Assembly (NCBI RefSeq): GCF_028532485.1
Contig: NZ_CP116942.1
Span: 992,001 to 1,056,000 of the forward strand
Source of the DNA: Iamia majanohamensis
GTDB lineage: Bacteria; Actinomycetota; Acidimicrobiia; Acidimicrobiales; Iamiaceae
Direction of reading: 5' to 3'
DNA: 64,000 nucleotides
Shown: piece by piece, positions 7,522-14,863 of the stretch
Layout of the letters: every line of letters starts with the position of its first letter
Numbering within the stretch: position 1 is the first letter of the stretch
Program-made: the position numbers and the translations under genes
The notes under the pieces: generated by a model
Database searches by the model: none
Told to the model about the DNA's origin: nothing
What the model saw: the letters and a program-made list of their open reading frames with translations, nothing else

Positions 7522-7917
7522 TCAGCCGGCGAGGATGCGGCAGACCTCACCGTCGTCGCAAGCGGCACCGTCGAGGGTTCGGCTGCGTTGCAGCAGATGG
7601 TTCAGTTCGGCCTCGAGTGCCGCCAGGTGTCGTTGACGTTCCTTCACCTCGGCGAGCTTGGTGGTCAGCAGCTCGTCGACGTGGCGACATGGCACCGTGC
7701 CGCTCTCGCGCAGATCGATAATCCGTCGGATTTCGGCGAGCGTCAGCCCGGCGGCCTGGGCGTCGCGGATGAACCTCAGCCGGCGCGTCGCCGTGTGGTC
7801 GTAGCGCCGATAGCCGTTGGGCGCTCGTTGCGGTGCAGGAAGCAGCCCTCGCCGTTCGTAGAACCGAACCGTCTCGGTCGGAAGGTCCAGGTTCGCTGCC
7901 AGCTCGCCGATCCGCAT
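7522..7917 (-). CDS. MerR-family heavy-metal-responsive regulator
   Basis: A 131-residue activator/repressor: MRIGELAANLDLPTETVRFY opens the winged helix-turn-helix, RGLLPAPQRAPNGYRRY is the wing, and a dimerisation helix is followed by a C-terminal metal loop. Cys77, Cys120 and Cys126 match the three-Cys pattern of MerR and CadR (CadR uses 77, 112 and 119), so Hg, Cd or Pb sensing is likely. ATG 7917 is chosen over longer in-frame options because it begins exactly at the family N-terminus. It faces the MFS gene across a gap holding a MerR-type dyad. Confidence 0.8.
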   Translation of the reverse strand: MRIGELAANLDLPTETVRFYERRGLLPAPQRAPNGYRRYDHTATRRLRFIRDAQAAGLTLAEIRRIIDLRESGTVPCRHVDELLTTKLAEVKERQRHLAALEAELNHLLQRSRTLDGAACDDGEVCRILAG

Positions 7918-7934
7918 CGGAGCGACGCTATGGG

Positions 7935-7960
7935 CCTTGACCCTGATCCGCAGATCAAGG
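7935..7960. promoter_or_regulatory. MerR-type operator/promoter dyad
   Basis: CCTTGACC and GATCAAGG form an inverted repeat (seven of eight positions pair) around a ten-base centre, 17 bases upstream of the merR-like start. Rightward, TTGACC followed by a 19-base spacer and TTACCC gives the long-spacer promoter geometry that MerR proteins act on, although the -10 is weak. It could control both the regulator and the MFS exporter. Confidence 0.5.
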
Positions 7961-8094
7961 TTTACCCTCCGCGCCGTGGACTTCACGCAGCACCTCAAGG
8001 ACCGCCGAGCAGGCGAGTGCCCCACGCCTTCTCGCCCTCCCGTCGAGACGTCTCGGCAGCCGCGGCAGCGCGGCTCATGTCCAGCTGATCCGGG

Positions 8095-9294
8095 GTGATC
8101 CGACTCCTTCGGACATCTCCGAGCTTTCGCCGCCTGTTCCTGGCACACACCGTGTCCCGCGCCGGCGACGCGTTCAACACCGTCGCCCTCGTCGTCTTGG
8201 TCTTCGACCTGACCGGGTCGGGGATCGGGGTCGCCGGTGCGGTGATGTTCGAGGTGGCTCCCGTCCTCCTCCTGGGCCCACTGGCTGGCCTGGCCGCCGA
8301 CCGACTCCCCCGGCGGCGCCTCCTGATCGGCGCTGATCTGGCACGGGCCCTCATCGCCCTCGGCCTGGTCGTCGCCGCCGGAAGGCTCGGCGTGGCCTAC
8401 GCCGTCGCCTTCGGGCTCTCAGCCGGCGCCGTCATCTTCAACCCGGCGGCGGCCTCGCTTCTCCCGGAGGTCGTGGACGAGGAGGAGCTCGTCACCGCCA
8501 ACAGCGCGCTGTGGACGGCCGCCGTCATCGTCCAGGTCGCCCTCGCTCCCCTCGCCGGGATCGTCATCGCCGCTGCGGGCGTCGAGGTTGCCTTCGCCCT
8601 CAACGCAGCCACCTTCGTCGCCTCAGCCCTGATCCTCGTCCGGCTCGACGCAGGTCACACCCCAACCGACATAGACGTGCGTCGCTGGTCAGGGGTCCTC
8701 GCCGGAGTCCGAACCGTGCGCAGCGATCCCCTGCTCACCCGGCTCGCCGCAGTCCAGGTGCTCGCCTCCCTATCGGCCGGCGCGACCGGGGGCCTGCTCG
8801 TCGTGCTCGCCGACCGGTGGCTCGGCACCGGACCCCGCGGGTTCGGGATCCTCCTCGCCGCCATCGGCGTCGGCGCCGCTGTCGGTCCGCTCGCGCTCCG
8901 CCGCTTCATCCACCCCGGCGACAAGCGATGGCTGTTCGGCCCCTTCGCCGTCCGCGGCGGCGTCGACCTCACCCTCGCAGCGATACCGAACCCCGTCGTG
9001 GCGGGGGGCGCCCTCGTCGCCTACGGGATGTCGACCTCGACCGGGATGATCGCCTACCAATCCACCCTGCAGACCACCGTGCCACCCGAGACCCGCGGCC
9101 GAGCGTTCGCCTTCTACGACGTGCTCTGGAACACCGCCCGGCTCCTGTCCCTCGCCGTAGGTGGCGTCCTCGCCGAGATCACCGACGTACGCCTCGTCTA
9201 CGTCACCTCCGCAGCCCTGCTCCTCGCCGCAGCCGGGCTCACCACCAAGCTCCCGCCGCACCCGCCAACCGTGTCATGTGGCCTGGAGCAGTGA
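8095..9294 (+). CDS. MFS transporter (DHA3-like exporter)
   Basis: A 399-residue protein with about twelve hydrophobic helices. The N-terminal LFLAHTVSRAGDAFNTVALVV, the loop LAGLAADRLPRRRLLIGADL and a late TVPPETRGRAFAFYDVLWNT are typical of the MFS group annotated as macrolide/multidrug or enterobactin-type exporters. The substrate is not deducible. GTG 8095 is the first start that gives the family N-terminus; no strong SD is seen. It lies divergently to the MerR regulator and may be its target. Its last 21 bases overlap the end of the convergent hydrolase gene, inside the right copy of the direct repeat. Confidence 0.75.
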   Translation: MIRLLRTSPSFRRLFLAHTVSRAGDAFNTVALVVLVFDLTGSGIGVAGAVMFEVAPVLLLGPLAGLAADRLPRRRLLIGADLARALIALGLVVAAGRLGVAYAVAFGLSAGAVIFNPAAASLLPEVVDEEELVTANSALWTAAVIVQVALAPLAGIVIAAAGVEVAFALNAATFVASALILVRLDAGHTPTDIDVRRWSGVLAGVRTVRSDPLLTRLAAVQVLASLSAGATGGLLVVLADRWLGTGPRGFGILLAAIGVGAAVGPLALRRFIHPGDKRWLFGPFAVRGGVDLTLAAIPNPVVAGGALVAYGMSTSTGMIAYQSTLQTTVPPETRGRAFAFYDVLWNTARLLSLAVGGVLAEITDVRLVYVTSAALLLAAAGLTTKLPPHPPTVSCGLEQ

Positions 9295-10251
9295 AGGGAG
9301 CAGCCGGGGTCGGGAGGCGGGCAGGGTGTGGTCGGCCTTGCCGATGCGTCGAACGGTCAGGTGGGGGATCTCCGACGCTAGCTGTTTGGCGTAGCCGACG
9401 TCGCCGATCGGGTCCTGGTCACCCCAGACCATCTCGACGGGGATCCGAGCCTCGTCGAGGCGTCGGAGGAGGGGGAGCCAGTCGGCGTGGAGGATCTGCT
9501 GGTGGACGGCCTGGACGTAGGCCTCCCATGTGTGCAGGCTGGCCTGCCTGGCGATGGGGATCGGCCAGCGGGGCGCGATGGTGGCGGCGACGCAGCCGCT
9601 GAGGTTGCGGTGGGCGCAGTTGAGCTCACAGAGGCTCTGCGCCAGCCGCCCGTCGATGAGCAGGGCCCTGGCCATCGGGCCCATCCCCCCGAGGGCCTCG
9701 TTGGCGGCATGGCTGCTCGGCCAGATGGGGGCGCCGAGGCAGACGATGCGGCCCACACGAGTGGGGTTCCTGGCCGCCCAGCGCAGCGCGAGGGTGCTCC
9801 CCATCGAGTGAGCGCCGAGGAGGAGCGGGCGGTCACCGCATGCACGATCGATGGCCTCGTCGAGGGCCGAGAGGTGGGCGTCGCTCCCGAAGTCGGTGGC
9901 TTGGCGATCGAGGGATCGACCGAAGCCGAGGAGGTCTGGCGCCGCCGCCACGTGGCGCTCCGCCAGATCGTCGATCGAGCTTCCGAACACATCTCCCGTC
10001 GCCACGAGCCCGTGGAGGAGAACGACTCCCGTGGAGCCCGACCCACCCGTCCGGCACCACACGCGACCAAGCCGCTCCCCCGACACGGTGGGGGGCCTCC
10101 AGGCGGATACGGCGGGTGATCGACGGTGGGCGATGGTCCACGCCGACACCGCGACGGCCATCGCTCCGGCCGTCACGGCAATCGACCGCGTTGGGACCGC
10201 GCGCCGTCTGTGAGATGGCGCAGTCCAGGGGAGTGGAGCGGGTAGGGGCAT
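9274..10251 (-). CDS. alpha/beta-hydrolase fold protein
   Basis: A 325-residue protein with an N-terminal hydrophobic anchor (residues 23-40), then an alpha/beta-hydrolase domain. Landmarks are LLHGLVATGDVF (oxyanion loop), nucleophile Ser149 in AHSMGS, Asp280 in VWGDQDP and His308 in KADH, a complete triad. It is probably membrane-anchored; the substrate is unknown. ATG 10251 is chosen because longer in-frame starts add low-complexity sequence without homology and would run to the tRNA. Its 3' third is duplicated as a decayed copy at 3634-3867. It converges on the MFS gene. Confidence 0.75.
   Translation of the reverse strand: MPLPAPLPWTAPSHRRRAVPTRSIAVTAGAMAVAVSAWTIAHRRSPAVSAWRPPTVSGERLGRVWCRTGGSGSTGVVLLHGLVATGDVFGSSIDDLAERHVAAAPDLLGFGRSLDRQATDFGSDAHLSALDEAIDRACGDRPLLLGAHSMGSTLALRWAARNPTRVGRIVCLGAPIWPSSHAANEALGGMGPMARALLIDGRLAQSLCELNCAHRNLSGCVAATIAPRWPIPIARQASLHTWEAYVQAVHQQILHADWLPLLRRLDEARIPVEMVWGDQDPIGDVGYAKQLASEIPHLTVRRIGKADHTLPASRPRLLPSLLQAT
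9282..9514. repeat. right copy of long imperfect direct repeat
   Basis: Partner of 3634-3867 in the same orientation. Here the sequence is the functional 3' end of the alpha/beta-hydrolase gene and also covers the last bases of the MFS gene. The two copies differ enough that a recent exact duplication is excluded. Confidence 0.75.
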
Positions 10252-10672
10252 CGATGTGGGGTCGCCAGCTGGTGACGCTGGCGGGCCGCTCCGGCCATGA
10301 TCGCACCGTGCAGGGCGGTCATCGGCCAGCTGACGCTCACAGCGTCGCCGAGGCCTGGTCGGATCGGCGGACTCCCACGCCGGCGACATCCGTGGTGAGG
10401 GGCCGGTCCTTGTCCCGCATGGATCTGGTTCGCCGCTTCCTGCCCTCCGATGAACATCGTCATGGCCGGTTGACCGCCTCAGGCAAGGACGCCGGCGGCG
10501 CGACGCGAGATCCCTCGCCCGGGGGAGCCCGAAGGTCAGCTTCGGGGACGAGAATGGGATGCATGTGTGCCTGCGTCCTGGGCGAGCGGAGCACCTCAGC
10601 CTTCTACCGGGTCTTCTACCGAGTCCCCTGGCACAGGCCGTGATGCATCGTGACGGCGGCCAGGGGGAAGCC
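10252..10672. other. long non-coding stretch before the tRNA
   Basis: No convincing gene lies in these 421 bases. The open frames on both strands are low-complexity, Arg-rich and without family motifs. A short near-repeat (TTCTACCGGGTC followed by TTCTACCGAGTC, 10602-10625) is the only local structure I notice. Confidence 0.4.
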
Positions 10673-10700
10673 TGGTGAAGCTCCACGTCAGCGGTACGAT
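10673..10700 (+). promoter_or_regulatory. putative tRNA-fMet promoter
   Basis: TACGAT at 10695-10700 sits 20 bases before the mature tRNA 5' end, a good -10 position. TGGTGA at 10673-10678 is a poor -35 with a 16-base spacer. Confidence 0.4.
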
Positions 10701-10719
10701 CTGGCACTGACAACAACGC

Positions 10720-10796
<77 letters not shown>

Positions 10797-10807
10797 ACGT
10801 GATGATG

Positions 10808-10834
10808 AAGGCCCAGGTCGTCGACCTGGGCCTT
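10808..10834 (+). terminator. hairpin terminator after tRNA-fMet
   Basis: AAGGCCCAGGTCG and its reverse complement form a near-perfect hairpin 11 bases after the tRNA 3' end. A realistic fold is an 11-pair stem with a five-base loop. No T-run follows, as is common for terminators in high-GC actinobacteria. Confidence 0.65.
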
Positions 10835-10877
10835 CGTCGTGGGCCCGACCCCGACCGGTCCGAGGTGGAGTGACCCG

Positions 10878-11315
10878 TCAGTCCCTCTGCAGCTCCTCGG
10901 CGAGCATCACGATGATCCCGCTGGGGCCCCGCACGTAGGTGAGCTTGTAGAGGTCCTGGTAGGTGGCGACGCCGCGCAGTGGGCGGCAGCCGTGCCGGGA
11001 GGCGATCTCGAGGGCCTCATCGATGTCGTCGACCGCGAAGGCCACGCGGTGGGTGCCGATCTCGTTGGGCCGGGTGGGTTCGGTCTCGATCGCCTCAGGG
11101 TGGATGTACTCGACGAGCTCCAGTCGACCGTTGCCGTCAGGGGTCTGCAGCATGGCGATGGTGGCGTGGTTGCCGTCGAGGCCGACCGCGGTCTCGGTCC
11201 ACTCCCCGCTGACCGTGTCGCGTCCGACGACGGTCAGCCCCAGGTCGGTGAAGAAGGCGACGGCGGCCTCGATGTCGCGGACGGTGATGCCGACGTTCTC
11301 CAAGCTGATGGGCAC
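10878..11315 (-). CDS. VOC/glyoxalase-fold metalloenzyme-like protein
   Basis: A 145-residue single-unit protein of the vicinal oxygen chelate superfamily: two beta-alpha-beta-beta-beta modules, the first starting ISLENVGITVRDIEAAVAFF and the second THRVAFAVDDIDEALEIASR. Possible metal ligands are the glutamates and histidines in ELVEY and THRVAF. Members include glyoxalase I, dioxygenases and resistance proteins; there is not enough here to choose. The GTG at 11315 starts right at the first strand. It ends 44 bases from the SRPBCC gene and is read in the same direction, so it may be the third gene of the ArsR-SRPBCC operon. Confidence 0.75.
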   Translation of the reverse strand: MPISLENVGITVRDIEAAVAFFTDLGLTVVGRDTVSGEWTETAVGLDGNHATIAMLQTPDGNGRLELVEYIHPEAIETEPTRPNEIGTHRVAFAVDDIDEALEIASRHGCRPLRGVATYQDLYKLTYVRGPSGIIVMLAEELQRD

Positions 11316-11359
11316 GTGTCGCACGCTACCCACGGCCGCCGCCCACGACCCCTGGCCCG

Positions 11360-11860
11360 CTAGGAGGCGGAGCCGGCCTCGGCGAGGATGCCCTCGATCT
11401 GGCCGATGGCCTGGACCATGCCCTCCTCCTGGCCCATGGCCATCAGCTGCTCCATGGCCTCGAGGGTCGGGAAGTGCGAGGTGATGACCATCTCGGTCCG
11501 GCCCCCTCGCTCCTCGAGGGTGACGACCATCCGGCCGACGGGCAGGTCGTCGTCCGGTCGGCCCTCGTCGTCGGCGAAGCCGTCGGCCAGCTCCAGGCGC
11601 CGCGGCGGGTCGACGGCCAGCACCTCCCACCAGCCGTGGTGGCGCTCGCCCTCGGGGCTCGTCATGAAGTAGCCGACCCGGCTGCCGACGGTGAGGTCGT
11701 GCTCGCCGAAGGTCGCCGGGTAGCCCGGAGGGCCCCACCAGCGCTCGAGCTGGCGCGGGTCGGACCACAGCTGCCACGCCCGCTCGACGGTGGCGTCGAG
11801 CTCGACGACGATGGCCATGGTCAGGGCGTCGGGGTCCTTGTGGACGTCGGTGACGGTCAT
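11360..11860 (-). CDS. SRPBCC (AHSA1-type) ligand-binding protein
   Basis: A 166-residue START/Bet v1-like protein. VVELDATVERAWQLWSDPRQ and LERWWGPPGYPATF near the N-terminus are the classic activator-of-Hsp90-homolog (AHSA1) signature of this family, ending with a long amphipathic helix. It probably binds a hydrophobic ligand in a cavity; the ligand is unknown. ATG 11860 overlaps the stop of the ArsR gene by four bases, so the two are translationally coupled. That pairing is very common and suggests the SRPBCC protein acts with or under the repressor. Confidence 0.85.
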   Translation of the reverse strand: MTVTDVHKDPDALTMAIVVELDATVERAWQLWSDPRQLERWWGPPGYPATFGEHDLTVGSRVGYFMTSPEGERHHGWWEVLAVDPPRRLELADGFADDEGRPDDDLPVGRMVVTLEERGGRTEMVITSHFPTLEAMEQLMAMGQEEGMVQAIGQIEGILAEAGSAS

Positions 11861-12204
11861 GGGGTGTCTCCCTCGGGGTCGGTGAGGATCTCGTCCATCC
11901 GGTCGATTCGGCCGCGCCACACCGCCTCCAGGCCGTCCAGGAGCTGCGAGGCCCGGCGGACGGTGTCGACCTCGCCGCGGACCAGCTGCTCCCGTCCCCG
12001 GCGGTGCTTGGTGACCAGCCCGGCGTCCTCCAGGACGGCCACGTGCTTCTGGACGGCGGCGAAGCTCATCGGGTAGCGGCGGGCGAGGGCGGACACCGAG
12101 TGCGTGCCCTCCAGCGTGCGCACGACGATGTCGCGCCGGGTGGCGTCGGCCAGGGCGTGGAACAGCCGGTCGGCCCGCTCGGGCTCCCGAAGATCTACAA
12201 CCAT
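11857..12204 (-). CDS. ArsR-family repressor paired with SRPBCC
   Basis: A 115-residue winged-helix protein: RLFHALADATRRDIVVRTL, then the helix-turn-helix SVSALARRYPMSFAAVQKHV and AVLEDAGLVTKHRRGR. It has no Cys metal site and so belongs to the non-metal ArsR branch that partners with AHSA1-like proteins. A perfect palindrome covers its own start codon, pointing to autorepression. The neighbouring SnoaL-like gene diverges from it and may share the control region. Confidence 0.85.
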   Translation of the reverse strand: MVVDLREPERADRLFHALADATRRDIVVRTLEGTHSVSALARRYPMSFAAVQKHVAVLEDAGLVTKHRRGREQLVRGEVDTVRRASQLLDGLEAVWRGRIDRMDEILTDPEGDTP

Positions 12205-12213
12205 GCGGTTGTA
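12196..12213. promoter_or_regulatory. palindromic operator over the ArsR start
   Basis: TACAACC-ATGC-GGTTGTA is a perfect seven-base inverted repeat with a four-base centre, lying across the ArsR ATG. In this GC-rich context its AT content and symmetry stand out, and its place fits an autorepression site. Confidence 0.6.
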
Positions 12214-12295
12214 TGTCTACACCATCGCCGTCGGCGAGGGGATGGGGAGGGCGTCCCGTGCAGGGGGTCATTTCGTTGGGGCTAACCTCCAACGA

Positions 12296-12700
12296 ATGTC
12301 AACGGCCTCCGTCATCGAGCAGCACATCTCCGCCTTCAACGAGCGTCGGGAGGAGGACGAACCGTGGGCCGCCGACGCCCACATGGTCGCCCCGGGCGGG
12401 GCCGGCCCGACCGGGCGCGACGAGGTCCTCGCCTTCCTCCGGGTGTTCCACACCGCCTTCTCCGACGGGACGCTGACGGCTCGCACGGTCCTCGCCGACG
12501 GCGCCCGCGGGGCGGTGGAGGGTGAGTTCAGCGGCACCCACGACGGCCCGCTGGCCTCCCCGGCGGGCGAGGTGCCGCCGACCGGGCGAGCGGTCACGTT
12601 CCGGTGGGCCGCGATCTACGAGGTCGACGGGAGCGAGCTCCGCTCGGAGCACCTGTTCTTCGACCAGGCCGACTTCCTCGCCCAGCTCGGCCTCGCCTGA
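12296..12700 (+). CDS. SnoaL-like (NTF2-fold) protein
   Basis: A 134-residue protein with the SnoaL/DUF4440-like cone fold: an N-terminal helix SVIEQHISAFNER, GRDEVLAFLRVFHTAFSDG, a strand core, and the closing EHLFFDQADFLAQLGL. Such proteins are small polyketide-cyclase-like isomerases or binding proteins; activity cannot be assigned. ATG 12296 matches the family start. It diverges from the ArsR-SRPBCC pair across 91 bases that include the palindrome, so shared regulation is plausible. Confidence 0.75.
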   Translation: MSTASVIEQHISAFNERREEDEPWAADAHMVAPGGAGPTGRDEVLAFLRVFHTAFSDGTLTARTVLADGARGAVEGEFSGTHDGPLASPAGEVPPTGRAVTFRWAAIYEVDGSELRSEHLFFDQADFLAQLGLA

Positions 12701-12803
12701 GGCCACCTCGGTGAGGTCCGACGGCGCACCCACCCGCAGGCTCCGCTGGTGCGGCGGGGTCTCGACGGCGCGTGGCCCGGGGGTCGGCCCGAGGTGGCCC
12801 CTG

Positions 12804-13478
12804 TCAGTCGTCGCGTCGGTCGGGCCCGTCCTGGGCGAGGAGGAGGCGGTCGATGGCGTGGCGCATCCACCGCTGGTAGCGCTCGAGCGGCCAGACCCGG
12901 TCGACCACGAAGTGCCGGTAGGTGTCCGGTCCCGTGATCAGGCCGAGCACGTCGGCGACCTGGGACAGGTCGGCCTGGGGCTCCAGCAGCCGGCGCTGCT
13001 CGAGCCAAGCGGCACCGGTGCCGAGGTCGCCGGCCCGCCGGGTCGCCAGGTCGGCCAGCGACCGGGCGATGGCCTCCTCGGTCTGGGCCGCGGTCCGCAG
13101 GGCATCCCAGATCCCGGCCGACCGCTCGTTGGCGTGGGCGATGAGCTCGACGTAGCGGTCGAGCGCCTCGGAGGAGTCGACGATGGCCACGATCTCGACC
13201 AGTGCCGGGCGCTCGGCCAACGGGTGCGTCCCCTCGTCGCCGGCGAAGGTCGTCTCGAACGCGGCCATCAGCAGCGCGCCCTTCGGTCCGGCGAGGTGCA
13301 CCGACTGCACCGACACGCCGGCCGCGTCGGCGATCGCCTGCAGGGTCGTGCCCTGGTACCCACGCTCGGAGAACAGCGAGGCGGCGGCGTCCACGATCCG
13401 GCGGCGGGTGGCGGCCGCGCCCTCCGCCCGTGCGGGAGAGGTGTAGGCACGGGGCGCGTCGCCCGGCGTCGGGGGCAT
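12804..13478 (-). CDS. TetR-family transcriptional regulator
   Basis: A 224-residue regulator. The helix-turn-helix lies at about residues 25-70 (TRRRIVDAAASLFSERGYQG, then TTLQAIADAAGVSVQSVH); an all-helical ligand-binding C-terminal domain follows. In the recognition region HLAGPKGALL replaces the common Y-x-H-F-x-x-K-x-x-L, keeping the Lys and Leu. It is divergent from the glycosyltransferase with only 50 bases between the starts, so that gene is the likely target. The ligand is unknown. Confidence 0.85.
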   Translation of the reverse strand: MPPTPGDAPRAYTSPARAEGAAATRRRIVDAAASLFSERGYQGTTLQAIADAAGVSVQSVHLAGPKGALLMAAFETTFAGDEGTHPLAERPALVEIVAIVDSSEALDRYVELIAHANERSAGIWDALRTAAQTEEAIARSLADLATRRAGDLGTGAAWLEQRRLLEPQADLSQVADVLGLITGPDTYRHFVVDRVWPLERYQRWMRHAIDRLLLAQDGPDRRDD

Positions 13479-13528
13479 GCCGAACCCTACGCGCGAGCGT
13501 CGGGACCCGACCGGAGGGAGGTGCGCTG

Positions 13529-14827
13529 ATGGCGGACTACCTGGTGTGCGCGAGCCCGATCCACGGCCACGTCGCGCCGATGGCGGCGATCGCCGCGCAC
13601 CTGGTGCAGGTCGGCCACCGCGTGACGATGCTGACCGGCTCGCGCTTCGGTCCCGACCTGGAGTCCGCCGGCATCGAGCACCTGTCGCTCTCGGGTCGCG
13701 CCGACTTCGACGACCGCGACCCGGCGAGCTACCTGCCGGACCGGTCCCGGCACCGTGGTCTGCAGCGGGCGCAGTACGAGATCCAGACGATCTTCGTCCG
13801 CACCATCCCCGACCAGGTCCACGCGCTGCGCGCCGCGCTGGGGGCGACGCGCTACGACGCCGTCCTCGTCGACAGCGCCTTCGCCGGGGTGCTCCCGCTG
13901 CTGCTCGACCCCACGTCGCCGCGGCCCCCGATCCTGATGGCGGGGGTGCTGGGGCTGAGCCAGTCCAGCAGCGACGTCGCCCCCTTCGGGATGGGGTTGC
14001 AGCCGTCGGCGTCGCCGTGGGGGCGTGTGCGCAACCGGGCCCTGACCGTGGTCGCCCACAGGGTGCTGTTCCGGCGGACCCAGCAGCTCGCCCAGCGCAT
14101 GCTGGCCGACGTGGGGAGCCCGCCGCTCGACCGGTTCGCCATGGACCTGACGTCGTTGCCGGATCGGTTCCTGCAGCTCTGCGTGCCTCAGTTCGAGTAC
14201 CCGAGGCGAGACCTCAGCGCGAACGTGCGCTTCGTCGGTCCCGTGCTGTCGCGGTCGCCGAGCCAGGTGGACCGGCCCGGCTGGTGGTCGGACCTCGGTG
14301 GCGATCGTCCGGTGGTGCACGTGACCCAGGGGACCATCGACAACGCGGACCTCGGGCGTCTGGTGCGGCCCACGGTCGAGGGCCTCGCCGCCGACGACGT
14401 CCTGGTCGTGGTGAGCACCGGCGGTCGGCCGGTGGTGGGCCTGGGCGACGTCCCCCCGAACGTCCGGGTCGCCGAGTACCTGCCGTACGACCAGCTGCTG
14501 CCGCGGACGGACGTGATGGTCACGAACGGTGGGTACGGCGGGGTCCAGCACGCGCTGAGCCACGGGGTGCCGCTCGTGGTCGCAGGCGACACCGAGGACA
14601 AGCCCGAGGTGGCGGCACGGGTGCGCTACGCCGGGGTGGGCGTCGACCTCCGCACCGGCACGCCGTCGGCCGAACAGGTCGCCGCCGCGGTCCGCGGGGT
14701 GCTCGCAGATCGAGCCGTCGGAGATGCCGCCCGCCGGATGGCGGCGACCATCGGCCGCCACGACGCGCTCGCCGCGATCGACCAGGAGCTCGCCTCGGCC
14801 AGGGAGCACGACCGCCGTCGCGGGTGA
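13529..14827 (+). CDS. GT1 (MGT/UGT-type) glycosyltransferase
   Basis: A 432-residue GT-B fold enzyme. The N-terminal SPIHGHVAPMAAIAAHL binds acceptor. The C-terminal half carries VHVTQGTIDN, AEYLPYDQLLPRTDVMVTNG and GYGGVQHALSHGVPLVV, then GDTEDKPEVAARV: the donor-sugar site of macrolide/flavonoid-type glucosyltransferases. It transfers a sugar from an NDP donor to a small hydrophobic acceptor; the acceptor is unknown. ATG 13529 has GGAGGGAGG 7-15 bases upstream. The divergent TetR gene suggests induction by a compound the enzyme might inactivate. Confidence 0.85.
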   Translation: MADYLVCASPIHGHVAPMAAIAAHLVQVGHRVTMLTGSRFGPDLESAGIEHLSLSGRADFDDRDPASYLPDRSRHRGLQRAQYEIQTIFVRTIPDQVHALRAALGATRYDAVLVDSAFAGVLPLLLDPTSPRPPILMAGVLGLSQSSSDVAPFGMGLQPSASPWGRVRNRALTVVAHRVLFRRTQQLAQRMLADVGSPPLDRFAMDLTSLPDRFLQLCVPQFEYPRRDLSANVRFVGPVLSRSPSQVDRPGWWSDLGGDRPVVHVTQGTIDNADLGRLVRPTVEGLAADDVLVVVSTGGRPVVGLGDVPPNVRVAEYLPYDQLLPRTDVMVTNGGYGGVQHALSHGVPLVVAGDTEDKPEVAARVRYAGVGVDLRTGTPSAEQVAAAVRGVLADRAVGDAARRMAATIGRHDALAAIDQELASAREHDRRRG

Positions 14828-14863
14828 GGCGAGGCCGGGATCGAGCCCCCGCCCGCCGGGCGG

